NCBI RefSeq assembly: GCF_001584335.1
Contig: NZ_LSBB01000017.1
Location: forward strand, 56,082-120,081
Direction of reading: 5' to 3'
DNA from: Bacillus atrophaeus
GTDB taxonomy: Bacteria > Bacillota > Bacilli > Bacillales > Bacillaceae
Length of the DNA stretch: 64,000 nt
In this document: positions 45,931 to 55,999 of the stretch, piece after piece
Layout of the letters: every line of letters starts with the position of its first letter
Numbering within the stretch: position 1 is the first letter of the stretch
Translations under genes and position numbers: made by a program
The notes under the pieces: generated by a model
Database searches by the model: none
Told to the model about the DNA's origin: nothing
What the model saw: only the letters and a program-made list of their open reading frames with translations

Positions 45931-46467
45931 ATGAAAATGAAAAAAGCACTGATCGCTTTTACCGCGGCCGCTGGACTGGGATTCACAGCAGCAGGCAATG
46001 TTCCTTTTGATGCCGTTCCGACAGCACAAGCAGCATCATCTCACCAAACGAATGTCACAATGCCAACAGATTCATATATGATTAAAGCAGGCGAACTGAA
46101 CGTCCGAACACAACCCAATCATAAAGGGAAAATTCTCGGCACCTTGAAATCAGAAGACAAAGTGAATGTGAAAGGTTTTGCAGGCGCCGACTGGGCCGAG
46201 ATTCAATTCAAAGGCCAAAAAGCGTATATATCCACTCATTTCTTAATGAAACAGACAAGCCTCGCAAAAACAGCAAATAAAACAATTTTTTATTCACCGA
46301 CACCAGAAGTCGGCAAAAAACAAAGCATTTCTTCAGGCACCCAAGTTTCTTTCTTAGGATGGGGATTCAGTGAGAATGGCGGATTTGATTTCAACTGGGC
46401 ATATGTTGATTATGACGGAGTAAGAGGTTATATCCATACTGACGATTTACAGTTGAATATCAAGTAA
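45931..46467 (+). CDS. yfhK: Secreted SH3-domain cell-wall protein
   Basis: A 178-residue secreted protein. An N-terminal signal peptide (MKMKKALIAFTAAAGLGFTA, cleavage likely after AQA near residue 33) is followed by two bacterial SH3 repeats; the first is plain (GELNVRTQPNHKGKILGTLK), the second more divergent (WAYVDYDGVRGYIHTDDL). Such domains bind peptidoglycan. ATG 45931 follows AGGAGG; the upstream extension to 45904 is not needed. A sigma-B-like promoter suggests expression in general stress. Confidence 0.88.
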   Translation: MKMKKALIAFTAAAGLGFTAAGNVPFDAVPTAQAASSHQTNVTMPTDSYMIKAGELNVRTQPNHKGKILGTLKSEDKVNVKGFAGADWAEIQFKGQKAYISTHFLMKQTSLAKTANKTIFYSPTPEVGKKQSISSGTQVSFLGWGFSENGGFDFNWAYVDYDGVRGYIHTDDLQLNIK

Positions 46468-46553
46468 AGTCAGACTCAGCGTGTGCACAAACCGAATCAA
46501 TCGCTAAAACGCGGACGTCCTCCGATGCCCGCTATCAGCGGCTGCAAGCAAAC

Positions 46554-46588
46554 AAAAGCCAGATCATTTACCATGACCTGGCTTTTTT
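46554..46588 (+). terminator. Terminator after yfhK
   Basis: AAAAGCCAG/CTGGCTTTT with a 14-base loop, followed by T run. Confidence 0.75.
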
Positions 46589-46642
46589 ACAGGAAACCTT
46601 TTCCTGACTTCTTTCGTAATACTAAGAAAGGAGAGTGGTGAC

Positions 46643-46990
46643 ATGATTGGTTTAATCGGCGGCGGATTAATGGTGATTGCGGGTTTCTTGGTTAAATGCT
46701 TCCCGCCTCGGCATATCAACAGCTTGTACGGTTACAGAACGAGGCTTTCAATGTCAGAGGATACGTTATGGAAAGAAGGCAATCGGTACAGCGCAAATGT
46801 CATGCTAATCAGCGGATTGTTCGTCATGGGGGCTGGTTTTGTGAGCGACACAATTTTAGGACCGGAAACCGTCTTTAATATCATCCTACAGTTCATTTAT
46901 CTGCTCACCGCATGTAGTCTGATTTTTTTCACAACGCAAACCAGGCTGAAAAAGCTGAAACATGGAGGGGAAACAGATGGCAGACATTGA
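46643..46990 (+). CDS. yfhL: SdpI-family membrane protein
   Basis: A 115-residue membrane protein with three helices. The motif FPPRHINSLYGYRTRLSMSEDTLWKEGNRYS is the hallmark of the SdpI/YfhL family, whose founder gives immunity to the SdpC killing factor. YfhL in B. subtilis contributes to SDP resistance. It starts with ATG after AAAGGAGAG and overlaps yfhM by 14 bases, so the two genes are co-translated. Confidence 0.88.
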   Translation: MIGLIGGGLMVIAGFLVKCFPPRHINSLYGYRTRLSMSEDTLWKEGNRYSANVMLISGLFVMGAGFVSDTILGPETVFNIILQFIYLLTACSLIFFTTQTRLKKLKHGGETDGRH

Positions 46991-47843
46991 ATTTCAATAT
47001 GTGAAAACAAACGGAGTCACGCTGCATGTAGCTTCAGCAGGACCTAAGGACGGCCCTTTAGTTGTGCTGCTGCACGGGTTCCCGGAATTCTGGTACGGAT
47101 GGAAGAACCAAATCAAACCGCTGGCAGAAGCGGGCTATCGAGTGATCGTGCCTGATCAGCGAGGATACAATTTGAGTGAAAAACCGGAAGGCATCAGGAA
47201 TTATATGATCGACACATTAAGAAATGACATCATCGGCCTCATTACCCAGTTCACGCATGACAAAGCGATTGTGATCGGACATGATTGGGGAGGAGCTGTA
47301 GCTTGGCATTTGGCAGCCACCCGACCTGAATATGCAGACAGACTGATTGCTGTCAATATGCCTAACCCGACAGTCATGAGAAAGGTAACGCCTGTTTATC
47401 CGCCACAGTGGAAAAAAAGCTCCTATATTGCCTTTTTTCAGCTTCCGGATATACCGGAGGCGTCTTTAGAACGGAACGAGTATCAAGTATTGGATCAGGC
47501 TATCGGCTTAACAAACCGCCCTGAGCTTTTTTCAAGCCGGGATGTAAGCAAGTATAAAGAAGCTTGGAGCCAACCAGGAGCGCTCACATCCATGCTGAAC
47601 TGGTACAGAGCAATAGGAATGGGCGGATTAAGGGCACTTCAACCGAAACACACGGTACCTTACAGGCTGATATGGGGGATGGAAGACCGTTTCTTAAGCA
47701 GGAAGCTTGCGAAAGAAACCGTCAGACGCTGTCCGAACGGCCATCTCATTTTTGTGGATGAGGCAACACATTGGATCAACCATGAAAAACCTGACATTGT
47801 GAACAGGCTGATCCTAGAATTTATAAATAACAACACGTTGTAA
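46977..47843 (+). CDS. yfhM: Epoxide-hydrolase-like alpha/beta hydrolase
   Basis: A 288-residue alpha/beta hydrolase of the epoxide hydrolase group. HGFPEFWYGW is the oxyanion region, the nucleophile is the Asp in GHDWGGAVAW, and the catalytic His is in THWINHEKPD near the C-terminus. ATG 46977 is preceded by GGAGGGG; the in-frame start at 46962 is upstream of this site. It overlaps yfhL. A general-stress gene in B. subtilis; its natural substrate is unknown. Confidence 0.9.
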   Translation: MADIEFQYVKTNGVTLHVASAGPKDGPLVVLLHGFPEFWYGWKNQIKPLAEAGYRVIVPDQRGYNLSEKPEGIRNYMIDTLRNDIIGLITQFTHDKAIVIGHDWGGAVAWHLAATRPEYADRLIAVNMPNPTVMRKVTPVYPPQWKKSSYIAFFQLPDIPEASLERNEYQVLDQAIGLTNRPELFSSRDVSKYKEAWSQPGALTSMLNWYRAIGMGGLRALQPKHTVPYRLIWGMEDRFLSRKLAKETVRRCPNGHLIFVDEATHWINHEKPDIVNRLILEFINNNTL

Positions 47844-47872
47844 AGTCTGTCTCTTTCGCAGACTTTTTTCTT
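47843..47872 (+). terminator. Terminator after yfhLM
   Basis: AAAGTCTG/CAGACTTT hairpin, then T run; the first base overlaps the yfhM stop. Confidence 0.8.
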
Positions 47873-47946
47873 TTTTTCTCATAGATGGTTAAAAACATGA
47901 CAAAATAACAATAAAACATACGCAAATTGAAATTTTTTAAACAAAA

Positions 47947-47988
47947 TGTAACAAATAATAGGTTTAAACGACTTTTAAAAAAGGAATA
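47947..47988 (+). promoter_or_regulatory. Overlapping sigma-X- and sigma-B-like promoters of csbB
   Basis: TGTAAC (47947-47952), 16 bases, CGAC (47969-47972) fits the ECF sigma-X pattern. Within it GTTTAA (47962-47967), 15 bases, GGAATA (47983-47988) fits sigma-B. B. subtilis csbB is known to use both sigma factors, which supports the reading. Confidence 0.75.
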
Positions 47989-48063
47989 GCCTTACTGAAG
48001 AATTTGCGTACACCTCCCATAAGGCAATACTTAAAAAAGAATATACCAAAAGAAGGTGCCTTA

Positions 48064-49017
48064 ATGAAACAAGGATTGATTTCAATTATTATCCCGTCCT
48101 ATAACGAAGGTAACAACGTCAAACTCATTCATGAATCCTTGAAAAAGGAATTCAAAAGCATTCATTATGATTATGAAATTTTCTACATAAACGACGGAAG
48201 CAAAGATGACACACTTCAGCAGATCAAAAATTTGACTCAAATTTGTGACAGAGTCAAATATATTTCTTTTTCCCGGAACTTCGGAAAAGAAGCTGCGATT
48301 CTGGCCGGTTTTGAGCATGTTCAGGGCGAGGCTGTCATTGTGATGGACGCGGATTTACAGCATCCGACGCATTTGCTGCATGAATTTATTAAAGGCTATG
48401 AGGAAGGGTATGACCAAGTGATTGCCCAGCGAAACAGGAAAGGGGATAATCCGGTCCGCTCCGCACTTTCATCGCTTTATTATAAATTTATAAACAAAGC
48501 GGTGGAAGTGGATTTGCGGGACGGTGTCGGTGATTTTCGCCTGCTAAGCCGCCAGGCGGTCGATTCTTTGCTGAAATTAAGTGAAGGCAACCGCTTCTCG
48601 AAAGGGCTGTTTTGCTGGATCGGCTTTGATCAGAAAATCGTTTTTTACGAAAATGTCGAGCGAAAAAACGGTACATCCAAATGGTCATTCAGCAATCTCT
48701 TTAACTACGGAATGGACGGTGTCGTATCTTTTAACAACAAGCCGCTGCGCATTTGTTTTTATACGGGAATCTTTATTTTGCTGCTATCCATTGTTTATAT
48801 CATCAGCACGTTCGTCAAAATCATGACAAACGGCGTGGCAGTGCCGGGTTATTTCACCATTATTACAGCCGTTTTGTTTCTCGGGGGCATTCAGTTGTTA
48901 AGCCTCGGGATCATCGGAGAATATATCGGCAGAATCTATTATGAAACGAAAAAAAGACCGCATTATTTAATTCAAGAAGCGAATATCCCTAATGGAGATC
49001 AAAATGAAACAAATTGA
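48064..49017 (+). CDS. csbB: Undecaprenyl-phosphate GlcNAc transferase
   Basis: A 317-residue GT2 glycosyltransferase of the DPM1-like type with two C-terminal membrane helices (about residues 228-305). IIIPSYNEGNNV, FYINDGSKDDT and the metal-binding VMDADLQHP are the catalytic motifs; FSRNFGKEAAILAG is typical of polyprenyl-phosphate glycosyltransferases. In B. subtilis CsbB makes C55-P-GlcNAc, which YfhO uses to glycosylate lipoteichoic acid. The ATG at 48064 is conservative; an upstream start at 48004 is in frame but lacks a ribosome site. Confidence 0.92.
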   Translation: MKQGLISIIIPSYNEGNNVKLIHESLKKEFKSIHYDYEIFYINDGSKDDTLQQIKNLTQICDRVKYISFSRNFGKEAAILAGFEHVQGEAVIVMDADLQHPTHLLHEFIKGYEEGYDQVIAQRNRKGDNPVRSALSSLYYKFINKAVEVDLRDGVGDFRLLSRQAVDSLLKLSEGNRFSKGLFCWIGFDQKIVFYENVERKNGTSKWSFSNLFNYGMDGVVSFNNKPLRICFYTGIFILLLSIVYIISTFVKIMTNGVAVPGYFTIITAVLFLGGIQLLSLGIIGEYIGRIYYETKKRPHYLIQEANIPNGDQNETN

Positions 49018-49134
49018 AGTAAATAAAGAGACAAAAAAGAAGCATCAGCATTCCGCACTGAAAGTAATGAACAAGAGATGGCAGTGCTCTTTTTGTATGC
49101 GCGGCTTTTATGGCTGGAAGGCTGTGGCAGCGAA

Positions 49135-51717
49135 ATGAAAAAAGCATATCTGTTTGCTGCAAGCCTGCTCATTTCGATTTGCGCCCACGCTTTTTTCCTT
49201 AAAGAATGGGCTGAGGGCCGATATATGACAGGACCGGGAGACGGTCTTGCACAAATGATCGTCTTCAAAAAAATGCTTTTTGAACAATACATGCAAGGCA
49301 ACTTTTTTTACAATTATTCATTTGGACTTGGCGGCGGAGTCTACAGTCAGCTTGGCTATTATTTTTCTGTTTCCTTTCTATTTATCCTGACTTCTGCCGT
49401 CGTCCGAATTCTTCAGCTTGTCCATCTGGCGGGGGAAGCTGATACGCTGTTTTGGGCGCAGGCGGCCGTTTTTATCAGCATTGCAAAGCTCAGCCTTATT
49501 ATATTTACTGCCGCCGGTGTGTTGCGTTATATCGTTAAACATACAGGAGCGGCTTTTGTCGGGGCCGTATTATACGGGGTATCCATTATTTATTTTCGCC
49601 ATGAAGCATACTGGGAGTTTTTTACCGACACGATGATATGGCTTCCGCTTCTCGTCTACGGAGCGGAAAAAATCATCAGGGAACGCCGGCCTGCGTGGTT
49701 TATCGCGGCCTGCGCGCTGACTTTAATCAATAACTTTTACTTCGCATATATGAATCTGATCTTTATCGGCATTTACATTCTATTCAGATGGCTGATCAGG
49801 CTTGAAGAAGGCGAGATTAAAAAACTCGCCCAATTTAAAATGTTTATGATCTCAGGCCTGATTTCTTTCGGCATCAGCGCGGCAGCCTTTATTCCTGTTG
49901 TATACGGATATTTACATAACCTTCGCCCGCCGTACAGCGGGCAGATTGAGTGGTTCGATTTCTCTGACAATATTTTATTTTCAAGCCGAATTATCGTGCT
50001 TCCCGCGATTTTTCTGCTGTTTCTGTTTACGTTCTCCTTGTACAGAAATCGTGTATTTCGCCTATTTGCGGGGCTCAGCGTGCTTTTCATCATGTTTCAT
50101 TACAGTCCTTATGCCGCAAGTGTCTTTAACGGCTTTTCAGCTCCTCAATACAGGTTTGAATATGTGTTGTCCTTTACCCTTGCGGGAGCTGTAGCCGCAG
50201 GTTTGTCCCAGCTGTCTGAGGTAAGATGGAAGGAAATGCTGGGAGCGAGCGTAATCGCCATCCTGTTTTACTGGTACAATGAGCACCGGCACGGGCTTGA
50301 TCTGACAAAACCGGCATATACCAGTGTCATCCTGCTCTTATTTCTGACAATTGCTGCCCTTTTCGTGTCAAAGCTGACTTTTAAAAAGTCACGTCTCACC
50401 GTATATGCAGTGATTGTCCTGTCAGCTGTGCTGATTGCCAACATCTATCAAAAATATGTGTTGTCAGACGGAGGAGGCCTTCAAACCGTTTCAAACACCT
50501 ATTTAACAAGCAGAGAGTATAAAGGCGAAGAGCAAACGGAGCTCATCAGCCGCCTGCAATCAAAAGATACCGATCCTTTAGCCAGGTTGGATTGGATGAA
50601 TGGCGTCCGCAATAATACGCCCATCATGTATGGATTTAACGGATTTAGCGCTTATTCCAGCATTTTGAACCAAAATCTCCTGTCTTTTTATTGGAATGAT
50701 CTCAATATAGATATGGGGAGGGAAAGTGTCAGCCGTTACGCATCAATGGGAGGCAGAGCGAATTTATACAGCTTGCTTTACGGAAAGTACTTCATGACGG
50801 AAAAAACGAACACAGCCAATGTCCCTTACGGCTTTACAAAAATAATGGAATCAAAACATTACGCTGTCTATCAAAATCAACATGTGCTTCCGTTCGTGAA
50901 GACCGCCGGCCAGGTGTACAATGAAACAGATTTTGACGGGTCTCCGGCGCTTGTGAAAGAACAGGCGATGTTACGGGGAATTGTCATAAAAGATCCTTCA
51001 GGGAAAACTGAGAAACCGCCGAAGCTGAACAATTTGATCTCACATTCAAACATTACAGCAAAGCATGCGGAATATAAAAACGGACAGCTGACGGTAATGG
51101 AATCAACCGGACAACTGATTATCACGCCGGAATCTCCGTCAAAACAACCGGGCGATTATTATCTCAGTTTCTATTTGAAAAGCAAGGCGAAGGACAAAGG
51201 CTTTACGTTGAAAGTGAATGATTATGTAACAACAAGAAAATCAAACAAATCCATTTATAAAACCGGAGTAAACGACCTCACCATCAGAGTGCCGAAAACA
51301 AACCAAATCACAATCGAGCTGCCGAAAGGAACCTATGAGCTTAAGCGCTTTACGCTCTATGAAGAAACCTATCAAACCTTAAAAGCCGCTGCCGAAAAAG
51401 AAAAAGAAGAACAGCCGGCTAAAATAGACTGGAACAAAAATAAACTCAACATTACATATCAAAATAAGGGAAATGCTCGATATATCAAGCTCCCAATCCC
51501 GTATGAGAAAGGCTGGGAGCTGAAGATCAACGGGAAAAAACAGCCGGTGGAACAAGCTGATTATTCCTTTATCGGTTTCCGTGCCCAAAAAGGGGAGAAC
51601 CGCATTGAGCTGGCCTACTATCCTCCTTATTTTAAACCGGCTGCAGCCGTCACTTTGGTCAGTCTCGCCATTGCTTGTTTTTATATCAGAAAACGAAAAA
51701 AGCCCGGCTCTAAATAG
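49135..51717 (+). CDS. yfhO: GT-C type transferase for lipoteichoic acid GlcNAc modification
   Basis: An 860-residue membrane protein with about 13 helices in the first 430 residues, including the first-loop TGPGDGLAQMIVFKK with the acidic residue typical of GT-C enzymes, and a large extracytoplasmic C-terminal part closed by a last helix (AAAVTLVSLAIACFYI). In B. subtilis YfhO takes GlcNAc from the lipid made by CsbB and adds it to lipoteichoic acid outside the cell. ATG 49135 gives the B. subtilis length; ATG 49078 would add 19 residues. The ribosome site is weak for both. It follows csbB by 117 bases. Confidence 0.9.
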   Translation: MKKAYLFAASLLISICAHAFFLKEWAEGRYMTGPGDGLAQMIVFKKMLFEQYMQGNFFYNYSFGLGGGVYSQLGYYFSVSFLFILTSAVVRILQLVHLAGEADTLFWAQAAVFISIAKLSLIIFTAAGVLRYIVKHTGAAFVGAVLYGVSIIYFRHEAYWEFFTDTMIWLPLLVYGAEKIIRERRPAWFIAACALTLINNFYFAYMNLIFIGIYILFRWLIRLEEGEIKKLAQFKMFMISGLISFGISAAAFIPVVYGYLHNLRPPYSGQIEWFDFSDNILFSSRIIVLPAIFLLFLFTFSLYRNRVFRLFAGLSVLFIMFHYSPYAASVFNGFSAPQYRFEYVLSFTLAGAVAAGLSQLSEVRWKEMLGASVIAILFYWYNEHRHGLDLTKPAYTSVILLLFLTIAALFVSKLTFKKSRLTVYAVIVLSAVLIANIYQKYVLSDGGGLQTVSNTYLTSREYKGEEQTELISRLQSKDTDPLARLDWMNGVRNNTPIMYGFNGFSAYSSILNQNLLSFYWNDLNIDMGRESVSRYASMGGRANLYSLLYGKYFMTEKTNTANVPYGFTKIMESKHYAVYQNQHVLPFVKTAGQVYNETDFDGSPALVKEQAMLRGIVIKDPSGKTEKPPKLNNLISHSNITAKHAEYKNGQLTVMESTGQLIITPESPSKQPGDYYLSFYLKSKAKDKGFTLKVNDYVTTRKSNKSIYKTGVNDLTIRVPKTNQITIELPKGTYELKRFTLYEETYQTLKAAAEKEKEEQPAKIDWNKNKLNITYQNKGNARYIKLPIPYEKGWELKINGKKQPVEQADYSFIGFRAQKGENRIELAYYPPYFKPAAAVTLVSLAIACFYIRKRKKPGSK

Positions 51718-51728
51718 AGCCGAGCTTT
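51700..51728. terminator. Bidirectional terminator between yfhO and yfhP
   Basis: AGCCCGGCTCT/AGAGCCGAGCT hairpin with flanking A and T tracts. It overlaps the end of yfhO and the end of yfhP; the two coding regions overlap by eight bases. Confidence 0.85.
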
Positions 51729-52693
51729 AATTTTTTCTGAAGCTTTTCTTCGCTGAATATCCACCCTGTGTAAGAAGATTTAAGCTCAAGATCATGGGTG
51801 AGGTGAACGATTGCGACAAACGGATAGTGCCCTTTGCTGCGATAGCGGAGATCAATAAACCGGACCTCATAATGGTCCTTGTATGTGTCAACCTCCCACC
51901 TGTACACAGGTGAAAACGATAGGAACGCAGCGATGTTTTCATCCTGCTGCGCGGCCTTCATTACATCTGTTTCAGGCACGGGAACCCGGTTGAACGTATC
52001 AAGTATAACGACATGGCCGTCAAGGCTTCTGCCAACATAAAACGCATGGGCGGTCGTAACCGCAATCCGCCATTGTCTGAATTTCATCGTCGGCGATATA
52101 ATAATGGTTTCGATGTCCTCGTCAATCAGCTCCCGCAGCCTTCTTTTAATCCTCAGCTGCATGATAATCCTGACAACGTAATAACCGACCAGTACAGCAT
52201 ATAAAATCAAGAAGGTTATACCGGGATGACCGCCGACATACCAAACGGCAATCGCCGCCAGATGACTGATGAAAATAAATGGATCAAACGTATTAATTAA
52301 ACCGAGAGCTACCCACTTTTTTGAAAAAGGCCGGATTGCCTGTGTTCCATATGCATTGAATATATCAACGAAAACATGCAGCACAACGGCCAGCAGTGTC
52401 CACAGCCACAAGTGAAGAAAATTTCCATGATGATAAAACAACATCAATATCCCCGGAATCGCCACTGACCAGAACAAAACAGCGGGAATTGAATGGGTGA
52501 AACCTCTGTGGTTTCTTATATAAACGGCATTATTCTTCAGCTTTAACACTGTGTCAATATCGGGAGCCTGAGAGCCCGCAAGCGTTGCAATCATAGCGGC
52601 GTGTGCCATCGAAGTATCCGTGCCGATGACCGGGTCCAGGGTCGCAATACCGCCGAGCGCGATGCCCATGACAACATGAGTGCCAGTATCCAT
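51710..52693 (-). CDS. yfhP: YdjM-family membrane-bound metal-dependent hydrolase
   Basis: A 327-residue protein. The N-terminal half holds the YdjM/DUF457-type region with about four to five helices and the metal-binding pattern: MDTGTHVVMG, SQAPDIDTVLKL, HRGFTHSI and DIFNAYGTQ. The C-terminal part is a soluble beta domain. The family is called metal-dependent hydrolase on sequence grounds; the substrate is unknown. It is divergent from mutY over a 230-base AT-rich gap in which I see no gene. AGGAGGT ribosome site. Confidence 0.85.
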   Translation of the reverse strand: MDTGTHVVMGIALGGIATLDPVIGTDTSMAHAAMIATLAGSQAPDIDTVLKLKNNAVYIRNHRGFTHSIPAVLFWSVAIPGILMLFYHHGNFLHLWLWTLLAVVLHVFVDIFNAYGTQAIRPFSKKWVALGLINTFDPFIFISHLAAIAVWYVGGHPGITFLILYAVLVGYYVVRIIMQLRIKRRLRELIDEDIETIIISPTMKFRQWRIAVTTAHAFYVGRSLDGHVVILDTFNRVPVPETDVMKAAQQDENIAAFLSFSPVYRWEVDTYKDHYEVRFIDLRYRSKGHYPFVAIVHLTHDLELKSSYTGWIFSEEKLQKKLKLGSI

Positions 52694-52924
52694 TGGTGAC
52701 CTCCTTGCAGGTAAAATCGTATAGCCTGCACATACACATTAAAGATATTCCCCATTTTACATTTGCCAAATCATAAAACAGACTTGTTCTCATATGTTTC
52801 CGCTTTTTCTTTATCTATATTTAATGTAACATATTATCGTACTGTGCCCTAAGTGTACTACAAAAAACAGTCTTAAGAAAAGCGGGGCGCGATTGAGGCA
52901 ACGAAAGACCGAGGAGAAACTCAA

Positions 52925-54019
52925 ATGAACGCACTTGAAGAAAAACTACAGCAAAAAGATATAGACATGTTTCGTGATGATTTAATTACATGGTTTGAAA
53001 GAGAACAAAGAATTCTGCCGTGGAGAGAAGATCAAGACCCGTATAAGGTGTGGGTATCAGAAGTAATGCTGCAGCAAACAAGAGTAGAAACGGTTATCCC
53101 TTACTTTCTGCGGTTTGTTGAGCAGTTTCCCAACGTCGAAGCATTGGCGGAGGCCGATGAAGAAAAAGTTCTTAAAGCATGGGAAGGGCTTGGGTATTAC
53201 TCGCGAGTCAGAAATCTGCAAAGCGCCGTAAAAGAAGTGCAGCAGCAGTACGGGGGGACCGTCCCTTCTACGGAAAAGGAATTCGGCGGCTTAAAAGGAG
53301 TCGGGCCTTATACAAAAGGGGCTGTGCTCAGCATTGCCTATAACAAACCGATACCTGCAGTTGATGGAAACGTAATGCGCGTGATGTCCAGAATCCTTTC
53401 CATCTGGGATGATATTGCCAAACCAAAAACGAGAACCATTTTCGAGCAAGCGGTTCATGCATTTATTTCTAAAGAAAAACCATCTGAATTTAATCAAGGG
53501 CTGATGGAGCTCGGAGCGATCATCTGCACACCGAAGTCGCCGTCCTGCCTGCTGTGCCCGGTGCAGAAGCATTGCTCAGCCTTTGCGGAAGGCTCTGAAC
53601 GAGAACTTCCCGTCAAAAGCAAAAAGAAAAAACCGGGGATCAAGACAATGGCGGCGGTTGTCCTGACAGATGATCAAGAAAATATATATATCCATAAACG
53701 TCCGTCAAAAGGCCTGCTTGCCAACCTGTGGGAATTCCCGAATGTTGAAACACAAAAAGGAATCAAAACAGAACGCGACCAGCTCGTCTTATTTTTAGAG
53801 AATGAAATGGGGATAAATGCGGAGATTGACGAATTGCAAGGTGTTGTCGAGCACGTTTTCACCCATCTTGTCTGGAATATTTCTGTATTTTTCGGTAAAG
53901 TAAAACAAGTGTCGGACAGCACACGTCTGAAAAAAGTAACGAAAAAACAGCTTGAGGAATTCGCATTTCCCGTCTCTCATCAAAAAATATGGAAAATGGC
54001 TGTTGAGGCAGCCGAGTAG
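52925..54019 (+). CDS. mutY: A/G-specific adenine glycosylase MutY
   Basis: A 364-residue DNA repair glycosylase that removes adenine opposite 8-oxoguanine. It has the catalytic glutamate region [14 protein letters not shown], the helix-hairpin-helix [12 protein letters not shown] with the catalytic aspartate in [10 protein letters not shown], and the iron-sulfur cluster cysteines C-x6-C-x2-C-x5-C ([17 protein letters not shown]). The C-terminal third is the NUDIX-like recognition domain. Called yfhQ in B. subtilis. It has a GAGGAGA ribosome site. Confidence 0.94.
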   Translation: MNALEEKLQQKDIDMFRDDLITWFEREQRILPWREDQDPYKVWVSEVMLQQTRVETVIPYFLRFVEQFPNVEALAEADEEKVLKAWEGLGYYSRVRNLQSAVKEVQQQYGGTVPSTEKEFGGLKGVGPYTKGAVLSIAYNKPIPAVDGNVMRVMSRILSIWDDIAKPKTRTIFEQAVHAFISKEKPSEFNQGLMELGAIICTPKSPSCLLCPVQKHCSAFAEGSERELPVKSKKKKPGIKTMAAVVLTDDQENIYIHKRPSKGLLANLWEFPNVETQKGIKTERDQLVLFLENEMGINAEIDELQGVVEHVFTHLVWNISVFFGKVKQVSDSTRLKKVTKKQLEEFAFPVSHQKIWKMAVEAAE

Positions 54020-54041
54020 CATAAACCGACTGCCTTAAGCC

Positions 54042-54266
54042 TTAATCATAACTGATGCGTGTGCCGTGGCTGTAATCTGCTTCATTTCGTTTCAGTCCGC
54101 CGCGCGCTTCAATTTCTTGATTTAATTCACGATATTTTGATTGGCCTTCTTCATTCAAATAAGGCATAATTTGTTGGAAGGCATGATGAAAATAAGAGAG
54201 CTCACTGTTTTTCCAATCTTTTTTGGATATCATACTAAGTTCGCCCATATCACGTCCGACATACAT
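54042..54266 (-). CDS. yfhS: Small protein YfhS
   Basis: A 74-residue soluble protein (MYVGRDMGELSMISKKDWKN, ending GLKRNEADYSHGTRISYD) that matches YfhS of B. subtilis in place and size. Helical, no membrane part, function unknown; its composition recalls sporulation-related proteins. The ATG at 54266 lies shortly after AAAGGGGG. It is convergent with mutY and divergent from fabL. Confidence 0.82.
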   Translation of the reverse strand: MYVGRDMGELSMISKKDWKNSELSYFHHAFQQIMPYLNEEGQSKYRELNQEIEARGGLKRNEADYSHGTRISYD

Positions 54267-54315
54267 AACAGAAGACCCCCTTTTTCGTTGTTATCATTAT
54301 TATTTGTGGAAATGA

Positions 54316-55101
<786 letters not shown>

Positions 55102-55169
55102 AATTTTTTTCGAAATATGAATAGCCCGTTTATCTCCTGCACATTCTAATTGTCGTGGAGGTGATAAAC

Positions 55170-55418
55170 ATGGCTAACTCAAACAACAAAACAAACGCTC
55201 AACAAGTAAGAAAACAAAACCAACAATCAGCATCTGGCCAAGGTCAGTTTGGTACAGAATTTGCTAGCGAAACAAACGTACAACAAGTAAGAAAACAAAA
55301 CCAACAATCAGCTGCTGGACAAGGACAATTCGGCACTGAATTCGCTAGTGAAACTGATGCTCAGCAAGTAAGACAGCAAAACCAATCTGCTGAACAAAAC
55401 AAACAACAAAACAGCTAA
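55170..55418 (+). CDS. sspE: Gamma-type small acid-soluble spore protein
   Basis: An 82-residue gamma-type SASP rich in Gln, Asn, Ala and Ser, a nitrogen store in the spore core. It contains two near-identical 27-residue units (residues 9-35 and 36-62), each with TEFASET, the cut site of the germination protease GPR, plus a partial third copy of the QQVR-QNQ part. ATG 55170 follows GGAGGTGA. It has its own strong terminator. Expression in B. subtilis is forespore-specific through sigma-G. Confidence 0.95.
   Translation: MANSNNKTNAQQVRKQNQQSASGQGQFGTEFASETNVQQVRKQNQQSAAGQGQFGTEFASETDAQQVRQQNQSAEQNKQQNS
55194..55355 (+). repeat. Tandem 81-base repeat inside sspE
   Basis: Two adjacent 81-base units, 55194-55274 and 55275-55355, encode nearly the same 27 residues. 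Silent differences between them are frequent, so the repeat is old and held by protein function. Confidence 0.85.
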
Positions 55419-55431
55419 TCACTGAAACAGA

Positions 55432-55468
55432 AAAAAAGCACTTCATCCTCGGGTGGAAGTGCTTTTTT
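55432..55468 (+). terminator. Terminator after sspE
   Basis: AAAAGCACTTC/GAAGTGCTTTT hairpin with an 11-base loop and T run. Confidence 0.9.
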
Positions 55469-55594
55469 CTTTTTATAAAACGACAAAACTTGTGAAAGCT
55501 CAACATAAAGAGTCAAAGGGATTTATTCAGCAAAATAGAAATCATACTGTATGGAAAACCATATACCCTGCACCAGGCATGAAGGAGGAACCGG

Positions 55595-55855
55595 ATGTCA
55601 GAATTTGAAAAACTGGTAAGCGAACAAATGAAGATTATGGATAAGCTTCTCGACCTGCAGGCAGAGCTTGACCGGTGCAAACAAGTTGAATCAGAACTCC
55701 GGCATTTGGAACGGGATGCAAGGCTGCACACCATTCAGGAGGAGATTGCGATAAAACGAAAAGATCTGGCTGACATACAGAGTGTATTTCAAAAGCAGAC
55801 CGAACAGGTTATTCGCTCCTATCGCAGATCAGAAAAACCGTCTTCTTATGTGTAG
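55595..55855 (+). CDS. ygaB: Coiled-coil protein YgaB
   Basis: An 86-residue protein that is almost wholly charged helix with heptad spacing (LVSEQMKIMDKLLDLQAELDRCK and on), so probably a coiled-coil dimer. No membrane segment, no known motif. Position between sspE and ygaC matches YgaB of B. subtilis, function unknown. The ATG follows AAGGAGGA. Confidence 0.82.
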   Translation: MSEFEKLVSEQMKIMDKLLDLQAELDRCKQVESELRHLERDARLHTIQEEIAIKRKDLADIQSVFQKQTEQVIRSYRRSEKPSSYV

Positions 55856-55868
55856 CGCTTAAAATGTG

Positions 55869-55896
55869 CCATTCCGACACCGGAATGGTTCTTTTA
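55869..55896 (+). terminator. Terminator after ygaB
   Basis: CCATTCC/GGAATGG hairpin with a six-base loop and T-rich tail. Confidence 0.75.
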
Positions 55897-55999
55897 TTTT
55901 CATTTTTTAATTTGTAACGTTATAATAGGTAAAAGACGTTGTCATAAAGGAAATTTGGACATACTAACCGCAGGGCTTTATAGAAAGTAGGGGAGAAAA

